From NCBI GenBank assembly GCA_964456445.1, contig CAYWBI010000001.1, positions 1 to 64,000 on the forward strand: a stretch of 64,000 nucleotides of DNA, given 5' to 3'. A model generated the notes under the pieces. The model saw only the letters and a list, made by a program, of their open reading frames with translations, had not been told where the DNA came from and searched no databases. Both the position numbers and the translations under genes were made by a program. The stretch comes from CAYWBI01 sp964456445 (GTDB taxonomy: Bacteria; Calditrichota; Calditrichia; Calditrichales; J004). Below are positions 8,167 to 16,802 of the stretch, in pieces; positions within the stretch are counted from its first letter, which is position 1, and each line of letters starts with the position of its first letter.

Positions 8167-10356
8167 ATGTTCCAGCCAAAAGATGAAACGCTGATCAAGA
8201 AGATGCACCAAAAATTTGATCCGACCATGGACGGGATCGCATCTTTGTTAAAAGAGTATTCTGCCGAATATGATGCAGAGCGCTTAAACATGGCGTATTG
8301 TTTTGCCATAAAGGCCCATTTGCATCAAAAACGGCACTCCGGTGAACCATATCTTTTGCATGTTATCAGCGTGGCCAAAATCCTTGCCGGTTTACGGATG
8401 GACGAGAACACAATAATTGCCGGCTTGTTGCACGACGTCGTCGAAGATACCGATTTCCAGTTAGAGGATATCAAGGACGAATTTGGCAGTGAAGTTAGTC
8501 TGTTGGTAGATGGTGTAACAAAGATCAGTGGGTTAAAATATCAGAGCAAGGAAGAACAACAAGCAGAGACATTCCGAAAGATGCTGCTTTCCATGGCCAG
8601 CGATGTTCGGGTGATCATCATAAAGTTTGCAGACAGGCTGCATAACATGCGTACATTGGACTATGTACCTGAGCGTAAAAGGCCGCGTATCGCCAGGGAG
8701 ACAAGGGATATCTATGCCTCGCTGGCGCATCGGTTCGGGATTGCCTCGGTAAAATGGGAATTGGAAGACCTGGCCTTAAAGCATATCCATCCGAAAAATT
8801 ACGTGGAACTGGTAAATAAGGTCAAGCTAAGCCGTGAAGAACGGGAACGCTACATTAAAAGCATAACCGGCCCTATAAACCGGGAAATGACCAAAAGCAA
8901 CATTAAAATGACCATATCCGGCCGGGCAAAGAGCCTGGCCAGCATTTATCACAAAATGAAAAAGCGTAACAGGCCATTTGAAGAAATTTACGATTTGATG
9001 GCTATCCGTATCATTGTCGATAAAGTCGAAGAATGTTATTATGCACTTGGGATCGTACATAGCCTGTTTAATCCGGTGTATGACCGTTTTAAAGACTATA
9101 TTGCCATGCCGAAGATCAATGGGTATCAATCTTTGCATACCACCGTTGTCGGACCGCAGGGCAAAATGGTGGAAATACAAATCCGCACCAAAACAATGCA
9201 TATGCTGGCGGAAGATGGAATCGCCGCGCATTGGAAGTATAAACAGGCGGACGCCGACGAAGATGAAAATATTGAAAAAGCAATCAACTGGGTCAAGGAT
9301 CTGTTAAACCGGCAGATATCCGATGAAAGCAGCGATGAGTTCATGGAAGACCTTAAAATTGATCTTTTCCATGATGAAGTCTTTTTATTTACGCCCCGTG
9401 GCGATTTATTTAAACTGCCAATGGGTTCCAGCGCCATCGATTTTGCCTATGCCGTCCATACCAATGTTGGCAACCATTGTATTGGTGCAAAGGTGAATGG
9501 AAAAATTGTTCCCCTACGCACCACTCTGACCAGTGGCGACCAGGTGGAAATAATTACATCCCAAAACCAAACACCAAGTCAGGACTGGATAAACTTTGTT
9601 AAAACCAGCAAGGCCCGTCACTGGATAAAGAAATACTTGCGCGAAATACAAGAAGTACAAACAAGAGAAATCGGTCAGGAGATATTAACTAAGTTTTTAA
9701 AGAAAAATAAGTTGACCGAGAAAAGCCCCGATTTCGCAAAAATTATACCGAAATTAGGCTTTAGCAATAAAGAATCCCTGGTTATTGCCATCGGGCGGGG
9801 CGAAGTTGTTGTGGACATGTTGATGCGCAAGATGTTCCCTGAAAAGAAAACCGATGAAGGGGACGAAAAAGGAACATTTTTTGCCCGCTATCTGAAACGG
9901 TCCCGTAACCTGTCCGGCATCCGCGTACAGGGCATGGACAATATGCTTATTAATTTTGCCAAATGTTGCCATCCTGTGCCGGGAGACAATGTTATTGGCT
10001 ATCTGACACGTGGAAAGGGCGTTTCAATCCACCGGGGGGATTGTAAAAACCTGATCAATTTATTGGAAGACAAGGAACGTATTATTGATGTCGAATGGGA
10101 GCGGGAAAAGGACCAGGAGTATTTGGTACATCTTTCCATTATCGGCGAGGACCGAAAAGACCTGTTACGGGATATTACGCTATCGGTATCCAAACAGGAA
10201 ATAAATATTGTAAGTGTGCAGTTTTCTTCGGAAGATATGTATGCCCACGGCCAATTAAATATCCAGGTGAAGGATTTACAACATTTGACCAAGGTTATAA
10301 ATAAAATAAGCAAATTACCAGGCGTATTTTCTGTTGAGCGCAAGAGTGACGAATAG
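8167..10356 (+). CDS. rel: Bifunctional (p)ppGpp synthetase/hydrolase
   Basis: This 729-residue Rel/SpoT protein makes and destroys the alarmone (p)ppGpp. The HD hydrolase domain (about 40-190) keeps its metal site, with HSGEPYLLHV, LLHDVVEDT and FADRLHNMRT. The synthetase domain (about 230-360) has RFKDYIAMPKINGYQSLHTT and EIQIRTKTMH. A TGS domain (about 390-455, starting DEVFLFTPRGDLFKLP) and a C-terminal ACT domain (about 655-729) follow, the parts that sense uncharged tRNA on the ribosome. The RxKD form (RFKD) is typical of bifunctional enzymes, and the HDxxED is intact. Only one long Rel-type gene is present in the window. Confidence 0.96.
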   Translation: MFQPKDETLIKKMHQKFDPTMDGIASLLKEYSAEYDAERLNMAYCFAIKAHLHQKRHSGEPYLLHVISVAKILAGLRMDENTIIAGLLHDVVEDTDFQLEDIKDEFGSEVSLLVDGVTKISGLKYQSKEEQQAETFRKMLLSMASDVRVIIIKFADRLHNMRTLDYVPERKRPRIARETRDIYASLAHRFGIASVKWELEDLALKHIHPKNYVELVNKVKLSREERERYIKSITGPINREMTKSNIKMTISGRAKSLASIYHKMKKRNRPFEEIYDLMAIRIIVDKVEECYYALGIVHSLFNPVYDRFKDYIAMPKINGYQSLHTTVVGPQGKMVEIQIRTKTMHMLAEDGIAAHWKYKQADADEDENIEKAINWVKDLLNRQISDESSDEFMEDLKIDLFHDEVFLFTPRGDLFKLPMGSSAIDFAYAVHTNVGNHCIGAKVNGKIVPLRTTLTSGDQVEIITSQNQTPSQDWINFVKTSKARHWIKKYLREIQEVQTREIGQEILTKFLKKNKLTEKSPDFAKIIPKLGFSNKESLVIAIGRGEVVVDMLMRKMFPEKKTDEGDEKGTFFARYLKRSRNLSGIRVQGMDNMLINFAKCCHPVPGDNVIGYLTRGKGVSIHRGDCKNLINLLEDKERIIDVEWEREKDQEYLVHLSIIGEDRKDLLRDITLSVSKQEINIVSVQFSSEDMYAHGQLNIQVKDLQHLTKVINKISKLPGVFSVERKSDE

Positions 10357-10469
10357 AATAAATAGCCGGATATCTATTTAACAATTAATAAGGGCGACAG
10401 CAGAAAGTACCTCGCCTGATCTACACAAATAAACACCAAATAGATTAGATATTTAGAAAGGAAACCAAC

Positions 10470-10946
10470 GTGGATGTCGTTTATTTGTCCCCAAAGGGAA
10501 TGGAAAAATTAAAACAGGAATTACATGACTTAAAGTATGTAAAGCGGCCGGAAGTCTCTCAAAAAGTGGCCACCGCCCGCGATCATGGTGATCTAAAAGA
10601 AAATGCAGAGTATCATGCCGCTCGTGAAGAATTATCTTTTGTCGAAACAAAAATTTTGCAGTTACAACTTCGTTTGTCAAAGGCCAGGATCATAGACAGC
10701 GCAGAACTCTCCACCGATCAGGTGACTATTTTTTCAAAAGTTACCGTAATGGACGTCAAACGCAAAAAGGAAATCGTTTATACCATTGTTTCTGCTGAGG
10801 AAGCAGATTTAAAACTTCTTAAAATCTCGGTGGCCTCTCCGATAGGAAAGGGGTTGCTTGGAAAAAAAATCGGTGAAAGGGCGGAAATACAGGTACCGGC
10901 CGGTATTATTACCTATGATATTTTAAATATTGACCATGATATTTGA
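10470..10946 (+). CDS. greA: Transcription elongation factor GreA
   Basis: GreA rescues backtracked RNA polymerase by stimulating transcript cleavage. The 158-residue product has the N-terminal coiled-coil with the acidic tip (ATARDHGDLKENAEYHAARE, the family signature) and the C-terminal FKBP-like domain with SPIGKGLLGKKIGE. The start is GTG at 10470 behind AGAAAGGAAA; the nearby ATG at 10474 is out of frame. A 113-base gap separates it from rel, so it may have its own promoter. Confidence 0.96.
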   Translation: MDVVYLSPKGMEKLKQELHDLKYVKRPEVSQKVATARDHGDLKENAEYHAAREELSFVETKILQLQLRLSKARIIDSAELSTDQVTIFSKVTVMDVKRKKEIVYTIVSAEEADLKLLKISVASPIGKGLLGKKIGERAEIQVPAGIITYDILNIDHDI

Positions 10947-11001
10947 AACAAAAAGACAGTCATGCCGTCCTTAAGTTTAAATCAATTATCAGGAGGCCAT
11001 C

Positions 11002-11679
11002 ATGGAACAACAAGCAGAATATTCGTCAGCCGACAGAAAACAAAAAAAACTCCACCGCTCATCATCCAACCGGGTTATAAGCGGTGTTTGTGGTGGATTG
11101 GCAGAATATTTTGATGTAGATCCGCTGTTGATCCGTCTGGCATGGGTTGTTTTTTCAATTATAGGCGGCGCAGGCATTTTGGCATATATCATTGCCATAA
11201 TCGTGATCCCTAAGGATGATGATGATACCGGCCCGGCCGTTAACATGCCATCGTCGGATGGGGCAAAACTTGTTGGCTTTACCCTAATTGCCATTGGCAT
11301 CGTTTTTTTGTTTAAACATTTAGGTTTTTTTTACTATCTGCATATATACCGCTTTCCCTGGGCGAGTCTGTTATCCATCGCCCTGATTGCCTTTGGCCTC
11401 TATATCATTTTTCACAAGAAAGAGGCAAGTAATAAAGTTAACGACAATGCTGCGGGCATGTTTAACGGATTTTTTCGTGTAGAGCAAGGAAAGATGTTGG
11501 CCGGTGTATGTATGGGCCTGGCGGAATATTTTAAAATTGATGTTACCATTGTACGCCTTATATGGGTTGTGGTTACAATTTCCAGCGGTGGTTTAGGGAT
11601 TTTGGCATATATCATATTGGCGCTTCTTTTGCCCTATGGCCCACAGAAAATAAATAACCGGGAGCCGTCGAATGAATAA
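11002..11679 (+). CDS. Membrane protein with two PspC domains
   Basis: The 225-residue protein holds two copies of the PspC domain: residues about 17-75 (HRSSSNRVISGVCGGLAEYF, then a DVDPLLIRLAWV-type segment and a hydrophobic stretch ending IVIPKDD) and about 152-212 (GKMLAGVCMGLAEYFKID). Between them are two hydrophobic segments, and the protein has roughly four membrane spans. PspC proteins monitor envelope stress and in some phyla control the LiaF/Psp response. The start has a strong AGGAGG site 7 bases upstream. It overlaps the next membrane protein gene by 8 bases, so both work together. The duplicated arrangement is less common than a single PspC. Confidence 0.85.
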   Translation: MEQQAEYSSADRKQKKLHRSSSNRVISGVCGGLAEYFDVDPLLIRLAWVVFSIIGGAGILAYIIAIIVIPKDDDDTGPAVNMPSSDGAKLVGFTLIAIGIVFLFKHLGFFYYLHIYRFPWASLLSIALIAFGLYIIFHKKEASNKVNDNAAGMFNGFFRVEQGKMLAGVCMGLAEYFKIDVTIVRLIWVVVTISSGGLGILAYIILALLLPYGPQKINNREPSNE

Positions 11680-12190
11680 GTCATACTTCTTTCCCGTTGC
11701 CCTGATAGTCGCCGGTGTTCTACTGTTATTGCACCAATTTGGATTGTTATACCTGAGCAGGGTTATCTGGATCATAACCTTTAGTATCCTTATTGGCTTT
11801 GTTCTATTAAATAAATCCAGATATAACCCAAACCGCCGTGGTCTTACCAGTGGCCTTTTTTTTCTGTTTTTTGCAGGAATGCTTGTATTGATGAACAATG
11901 GTGTTTTTCCGGTCAATGATCGCTTAGGGTTTGCCTTATTGGCTGTCGCGTATGGTTTAAGCGAGGTTCTATCGTATCTTATTTCACGACAAAGTGTTCT
12001 TGGTTTGTCCCTGGGGGTTGTGGCCTTATTGATTGCCATGCCGATCTTGCTAAACTATTATCAGGTATGGGCAATTTGGGGCATGTACGAACTATTGGCT
12101 ACCTATTGGCCAATATTGCTGATTGCAATAGGTCTTGGCTTTTTAATGGATGGCTATCGCAAGAGCGCAAGGAAAACGGAGAATAGATAG
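11672..12190 (+). CDS. LiaF/DUF5668-like transmembrane protein
   Basis: This 172-residue protein is nearly all hydrophobic, with about five to six predicted membrane segments and short basic loops such as NKSRYNPNRR. The pattern of repeated FPVALIVAGVLLLL and WPILLIAIGLGFLMDG resembles the membrane region of LiaF and DUF5668 proteins, which are often encoded beside PspC proteins. It overlaps the PspC gene by 8 bases. Its function is inferred from this context only: a partner in envelope-stress sensing. No catalytic motif is visible. Confidence 0.65.
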   Translation: MNKSYFFPVALIVAGVLLLLHQFGLLYLSRVIWIITFSILIGFVLLNKSRYNPNRRGLTSGLFFLFFAGMLVLMNNGVFPVNDRLGFALLAVAYGLSEVLSYLISRQSVLGLSLGVVALLIAMPILLNYYQVWAIWGMYELLATYWPILLIAIGLGFLMDGYRKSARKTENR

Positions 12191-12638
12191 CAGCATAATG
12201 AGAACGATGTCTGTTGATTATTATTCCTTTTTTATTCTCTCTGTAAGCTGTTTGTTTTTTATGGAAGCCCGGTAGTTAAAGTTTAAAGCAATCAGGTCAA
12301 CAACTTCCCTTTAATTTGCATTCCTTGTATTATCCCGGTTTACTTCACTCCAGTTCTTTTTGCCCAACTTCCCAACACCCCCCTATAATGGCGATAAAAA
12401 ATACGGCCATCCCTTGCTGAAGGCTGTCCAGAATTTTTCATCAAGGGTACAATGTCTTTCTCCCCGTTTTCTCAATATCTGTTTTATGGTAAACCGGATT
12501 AAGGATCACTAATTTTTTCGAGCGTTCATTTTTATTTTCAAACTTGAAATATTCCCATATTTCACATATTTTACTTTATTGTTTGGGGATGCAATTCATC
12601 TGCCCGCCATTTGATCACATAAAACAAAACGGTAATCC
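12191..12638. other. 448-base intergenic region, no gene recognised
   Basis: No frame here has both a plausible start and a protein-like composition. A possible promoter, TTGAAA at 12544-12549 and TATTTT at 12567-12572 with 17 bases between, lies about 65 bases upstream of the acyl-CoA synthetase gene. There are pyrimidine-rich runs but no strong hairpin. Confidence 0.45.
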
Positions 12639-14294
12639 ATGGAAAAATTTAATTCAGCACTGGATGCATTTTTATATTGGGCAGAGCATACGCCCGATAA
12701 ATTATTTCTTTCCCAACCGGTTAACGGAGAAATAAAAAAATATACATACCGGCAAGGCGCGGAAGAAATCAAGCGTATTGCCGGCGCAATACAAGACTAC
12801 AACCTTCCCGTGCAAAGCAAAATTGCGCTTCTCTCAAAAAACTGTGCCCATTGGATGTTGGCGGATTTAGCAATTATGATGACCGGCCATATTTCCGTTC
12901 CGATCTATCCTACGTTAAACGCACAAACCATCAATCACATTCTTGTACACAGCGAATCGGCCGCTATTATTCTTGGTAAATTAGATAACTATCAGGAGCA
13001 AAAGGCAGGCATTCCTGATATACACAAAATAGGTGTTGGCTTGTATGGGGAAACCGATGGTACCTTATGGGAAGACATCGTTTCTATACATGGGCCAATC
13101 GAAGAAATTGCAAAGCAAGCCGAAGAAAGCATGACAAGCATCATTTATACATCGGGGACGACCGGCCATCCCAAAGGCGCCATGCATACTATTGGCAATT
13201 TTACACGTATGGGGAATTTGTGCCTAAGCATTTTCAACAATCCAAACCCAGCACGTTTCTTCTCCTTTTTGCCCCTGTCGCATATTGCGGAACGGGTTGG
13301 CATAGAAATACACGGCTATTTCCAGGGCGTGTCATTTTTCTTCCCGGAGAACATTGACACATTTGCCGCAGACCTTGAGGCTGCCCAACCACATCTGTTT
13401 TTTGCTGTCCCACGACTGTGGGCAAAATTTCAGGAGAAAATCATAGAAAAGATGTCCCAAAAAAAGCTTGATACGCTACTGGCCATTCCATTTGTCTCAA
13501 AACTTATTAAGCAAAAATTAAAAACAAAATTAGGTCTGGCAGAGGCTACGTACATATTTAGCGGGGCAGCGCCCATTTCAACCAGTTTGCTGGATTGGTA
13601 TAAAAAAATAGGTTTAACCATATTTCAGGCTTATGGTATGACGGAAGATTGCTTATATTCCCATTTTAATTTACCCGGAGCTAATAAAGTGGGTACGGTA
13701 GGCAAACCTTTGCCCGGGGGAAAAGTACGCTTATCGCCGGAGGGTGAGATTTGCCTTAAAAACAGTTGCCTTATGAAAGGGTATTACAAAGAGCCCCAAC
13801 TTACAGCGGCCATGTTTGATGACGACGGCTATCTTAAAACCGGTGATATAGGTGAATTTGACCATGAAGGTTATTTGACCATAACCGGACGAATAAAGGA
13901 TCAGTTTAAAACCGATAAAGGAAAATATATTGCACCCGCCCCGATCGAGGTCGAATTTATGAAAAACAGCGATATCGACCAGATTTGCATTGTAGGGACG
14001 GGAATACCGCAACCCATTGCACTGATTGTCCTTAGTGATTCCGGAAAAATGAAATCCCGTGAAGACCTTATAATAAGTTTTGAACAAATGATGGAAACGA
14101 TAAATTTCACTCTTGAAAACCATGAGAAAATTGAGAAAGCTGTGATCATGAAAGAAAGCTGGTCGATTGATAATGGTTTGTTAACTCCAACTTTTAAGGT
14201 GAAACGAACGCAAATCGAAAAAATCCATCATGAGTTCTACCCAATCTGGTTCCATAAAGAGGAAAAGGTGATCTTTGAAGCCCCATGTACATAA
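12639..14294 (+). CDS. Long-chain acyl-CoA synthetase (AMP-forming)
   Basis: The 551-residue protein belongs to the ANL superfamily and activates a fatty acid with ATP and CoA. It shows the P-loop-like SIIYTSGTTGHPKGAMHT (about 165-182), the A5 motif FQAYGMTED, the A7 motif YLKTGDIGEFDHEGYLTITG and the A8 segment GRIKDQFKTDKGKYIAPAPI. The latter is typical of the FadD15/FAA long-chain clade rather than short-chain ligases. The start ATG at 12639 begins MEKFNSALDAFLYWAEHTPD, the usual N-terminus of this clade. A second member of the same family is encoded near 57.6-59.4 kb with only distant similarity, so substrate ranges probably differ. Confidence 0.88.
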   Translation: MEKFNSALDAFLYWAEHTPDKLFLSQPVNGEIKKYTYRQGAEEIKRIAGAIQDYNLPVQSKIALLSKNCAHWMLADLAIMMTGHISVPIYPTLNAQTINHILVHSESAAIILGKLDNYQEQKAGIPDIHKIGVGLYGETDGTLWEDIVSIHGPIEEIAKQAEESMTSIIYTSGTTGHPKGAMHTIGNFTRMGNLCLSIFNNPNPARFFSFLPLSHIAERVGIEIHGYFQGVSFFFPENIDTFAADLEAAQPHLFFAVPRLWAKFQEKIIEKMSQKKLDTLLAIPFVSKLIKQKLKTKLGLAEATYIFSGAAPISTSLLDWYKKIGLTIFQAYGMTEDCLYSHFNLPGANKVGTVGKPLPGGKVRLSPEGEICLKNSCLMKGYYKEPQLTAAMFDDDGYLKTGDIGEFDHEGYLTITGRIKDQFKTDKGKYIAPAPIEVEFMKNSDIDQICIVGTGIPQPIALIVLSDSGKMKSREDLIISFEQMMETINFTLENHEKIEKAVIMKESWSIDNGLLTPTFKVKRTQIEKIHHEFYPIWFHKEEKVIFEAPCT

Positions 14295-14330
14295 GCGGGC
14301 TGTTCCATTTATTGAAAACCATTACACTTA

Positions 14331-15593
14331 ATGAAAAAAAACATCAACGGTATAGTGTCTTTTAGCGGTGACAAATCCATTTCGCACCGCGCGGCGCTGT
14401 TTTCTGCCCTTATTGAAAAACGGTCGGTCTTTTATAATTTTAATCCTAATAAAGATTGCATGGCCACTTTGCAGTGTCTGCACGCTCTTGGAGTGGAGTG
14501 GGAACTCGATGGGCGGAGCCTTACTGTCAATGGACGCCATCCTGATAATTGGAAGGCGCCCCAACAGGTTTTGGATGCACGCAATTCCGGGACGTCAACC
14601 CGGTTGCTAAGCGGCATATTGGCGACCCGCCATTTTTCATCGATAATTGATGGCGATAATTCTTTGCGCAAACGCCCCATGGGACGGATAATTGATCCCT
14701 TACTACGTATGGGGGCCAATATCAAATCCAATAAAAACAAGTTGCCTTTAAAGTTTAGTCCATCTAAAGGAATGACCGGTATAACCTATTCAATGCCGGT
14801 GGCATCGGCCCAGGTCAAGTCTAGTTTGCTGCTGGCCGGTTTGTTCTGTGAAGATGAAACCCGGATCATCGAAACAATTCCAACACGCGATCACACCGAA
14901 CGTATGTTGGGACTGTCCGTGACAGAAGGAGAAGAAGGACGGGTAATTGTTGTACGCAAAGGACATATTATCCCCGATTTAAGCATGGACATACCCGGTG
15001 ACATTTCCTCATCCGCTTTTTTTATTGCTGCCGCTCTTCTCCTGGAAGGATCGGATTTGACAATCGAAAAGCTCTCTCTTAATCCCAGCCGTAGCGGAAT
15101 ATTAGAAGTTTTAAAGAAAATGGGCGCATCACTGGAAATAGAGGAAACGGCAGCGGTTCCCGAACCGACAGGGCGGCTGCGGGTGCGTTATTCAATCCTT
15201 AAAAATATTCATTTAAGTGGGAATATCATACCCAATATTATCGATGAAATTCCCATCCTGGCAATTATTGCCACTCAGTCAAGCGGATTGTTTGAATTAA
15301 GGGACGCCAGGGAACTGCGTTATAAAGAATCCGACCGGATTCGTGCCACCGTTTCTAATTTGCGTGTCCTTGGAGTAGAAGTTGACGAATATGAGGATGG
15401 CTTTGCCCTGGAAGGTCCACAACCATTGGGTGGTGGCTTAATTCATGCGTACGAAGATCATCGGATTGCCATGTCCTTTGCCATTGCTAATCTGTTAACG
15501 GAGGCCGATGTCCGGTTGGATTCAACGGACTGTATTGGCGTATCCTTCCCCGGTTTCTATGATGTTTTAAACAAGGTGTTACATGCAAAATAA
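14331..15593 (+). CDS. aroA: 3-phosphoshikimate 1-carboxyvinyltransferase (EPSP synthase)
   Basis: This enzyme joins shikimate-3-phosphate with phosphoenolpyruvate in aromatic amino acid synthesis. The 420-residue product has GDKSISHRAALFSAL (substrate lysine and serine), NSGTSTRLLSGIL (about 84-96, the PEP site), SLRKRPMGRI, and late RELRYKESDRI and DHRIAMSFAIA. The segment NSGTSTR keeps a threonine where the canonical sequence has NAGTAMR, a class II-like feature I cannot weigh further. The gene overlaps aroE by 11 bases, so the two shikimate-pathway steps are coupled. Confidence 0.95.
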   Translation: MKKNINGIVSFSGDKSISHRAALFSALIEKRSVFYNFNPNKDCMATLQCLHALGVEWELDGRSLTVNGRHPDNWKAPQQVLDARNSGTSTRLLSGILATRHFSSIIDGDNSLRKRPMGRIIDPLLRMGANIKSNKNKLPLKFSPSKGMTGITYSMPVASAQVKSSLLLAGLFCEDETRIIETIPTRDHTERMLGLSVTEGEEGRVIVVRKGHIIPDLSMDIPGDISSSAFFIAAALLLEGSDLTIEKLSLNPSRSGILEVLKKMGASLEIEETAAVPEPTGRLRVRYSILKNIHLSGNIIPNIIDEIPILAIIATQSSGLFELRDARELRYKESDRIRATVSNLRVLGVEVDEYEDGFALEGPQPLGGGLIHAYEDHRIAMSFAIANLLTEADVRLDSTDCIGVSFPGFYDVLNKVLHAK

Positions 15594-16434
15594 GGTAAAT
15601 CTTGCAATTATCGGTTTTCCCCTTGACCATAGCCGCTCACCGGAACTGCATAATTATGCACTAAATTATCATCATATTCCCGGGGAATATAAAAAGTTAT
15701 CCATAAAGCCGGGAGTTTTTGGCCAGATAGTGAACGAATTAAAGAATAAAGATTACCGGGGCTTTAATATAACCGTGCCTTATAAACAGAAAATTATACC
15801 ATATTTAGATGAGATTGATCCCCTGGCCCAAAGGGTGAACGCCGTAAACACTATCCTCGTAGAAGAGAAACGCTGGATTGGCTATAACACCGATGTAATG
15901 GGTTTTATCCATCCCTTATCCGTTCTAAATATAAAAATAAACCGTGCGCTTGTTATTGGTGCGGGGGGCGCAGCAATGGCTGTATGCCATGCACTGATGG
16001 ATGCTTATACAGATATTAACCTGATCATTGCCAACAGAAGCGAGCAACGCTTACGTTTTTTAATGGCCCATCTTGCCCAGAGTGGGGCAACACAAAAGGT
16101 TGATGCAATTTACCCATTGGAGGCCATAAGCCGGGAACAGCCCATGGTCGATCTTATTGTGAATGCAACATCCATCGGCATGGGCGATATGCGCAACACA
16201 TCCCCTCTGGATTTTTCAAAACTGAACCATTATCCGCAGATAGCTTATGATCTGATCTATAACCCGCAGCAAACTCCGTTTTTGAAATCGGCCCGGAATT
16301 ATGGGGTAGGGCATTGTATAAATGGCTGGCCAATGCTGCTGAACCAGGCCGACAAAAGTTTTCAAATATGGACAGGTAAAACCTTTCCCCCGGCATTGTA
16401 TTCCCAGCATAAAAAAATGGAAAATAAAGATTAA
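15583..16434 (+). CDS. aroE: Shikimate dehydrogenase
   Basis: AroE reduces 3-dehydroshikimate to shikimate with NADPH, two steps before AroA. The 283-residue protein has the substrate site IGFPLDHSRSPELHN, the catalytic lysine in NITVPYKQK, NAVNTI and the catalytic aspartate in GYNTDVMGF. The NADP fold follows with GAGGAAMAV and NRSEQRLRF (an arginine fitting NADP), then NATSIGM. ATG at 15583 starts inside the end of aroA. Transcription probably continues from aroA; a fresh promoter for tRNA-Tyr begins 6 bases after its stop codon. Confidence 0.94.
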   Translation: MQNKVNLAIIGFPLDHSRSPELHNYALNYHHIPGEYKKLSIKPGVFGQIVNELKNKDYRGFNITVPYKQKIIPYLDEIDPLAQRVNAVNTILVEEKRWIGYNTDVMGFIHPLSVLNIKINRALVIGAGGAAMAVCHALMDAYTDINLIIANRSEQRLRFLMAHLAQSGATQKVDAIYPLEAISREQPMVDLIVNATSIGMGDMRNTSPLDFSKLNHYPQIAYDLIYNPQQTPFLKSARNYGVGHCINGWPMLLNQADKSFQIWTGKTFPPALYSQHKKMENKD

Positions 16435-16440
16435 TTAGGG

Positions 16441-16469
16441 TTGACTCGATTTAAAAATAATCCTTATAT
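16441..16469 (+). promoter_or_regulatory. Promoter for tRNA-Tyr
   Basis: TTGACT at 16441-16446 and TTATAT at 16464-16469 are 17 bases apart, and the mature tRNA starts 13 bases after the -10. This is a near-consensus housekeeping sigma-factor promoter directly serving a stable RNA gene. Confidence 0.75.
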
Positions 16470-16482
16470 TAAAAACTCACAC

Positions 16483-16566
16483 GGGGAGATAGCGAAGCGG
16501 TCAAACGCAACAGACTGTAAATCTGTCGACTCTATGTCTTCGAAGGTTCGAATCCTTCTCTCCCCA
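16483..16566 (+). tRNA. tRNA-Tyr (GTA)
   Basis: The acceptor stem GGGGAGA pairs perfectly with TCTCCCC. The anticodon loop CTGTAAA gives anticodon GTA at 16517-16519, and the long variable arm is as expected for a class II tRNA. The T arm carries GGTTCGAATCC. The discriminator is A, and the terminal CCA is not encoded. Confidence 0.96.
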
Positions 16567-16569
16567 CAA

Positions 16570-16603
16570 AACCCTGAGTAAACCATGCTTAGGGTTTTTT
16601 TTT
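16570..16603 (+). terminator. Rho-independent terminator after tRNA-Tyr
   Basis: AACCCTGAG pairs with CTTAGGGTT (one G-T wobble) around a 9-base loop, followed by a run of nine T. It closes the tRNA-Tyr transcript, so tRNA-Val downstream needs its own promoter or readthrough. Confidence 0.88.
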
Positions 16604-16665
16604 GCTTTCATTTACAAAAAGATTGATTTTATTAGCCTTAGCATGTAAATTGCTCACTTGTTTTT

Positions 16666-16739
16666 GGGGCGATAGCTCAGTTGGTTAGAGCGCTACGTTG
16701 ACATCGTAGAGGTCGTGAGTTCGAATCTCTCTCGTCCCA
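16666..16739 (+). tRNA. tRNA-Val (GAC)
   Basis: GGGGCGA pairs with TCGTCCC (one G-T wobble). The D arm is TAGCTCAGTTGGTTAGAGC, and the anticodon stem CTACG/CGTAG encloses TTGACAT, giving anticodon GAC at 16700-16702. The discriminator is A and CCA is not encoded. It lies 64 bases before the thrS start codon. Confidence 0.96.
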
Positions 16740-16802
16740 CGTTAACACCTGTATTACAAAAAGGTGGTCTTATGTTTTTATTTTTTACAGAAGGTACTTG
16801 AT

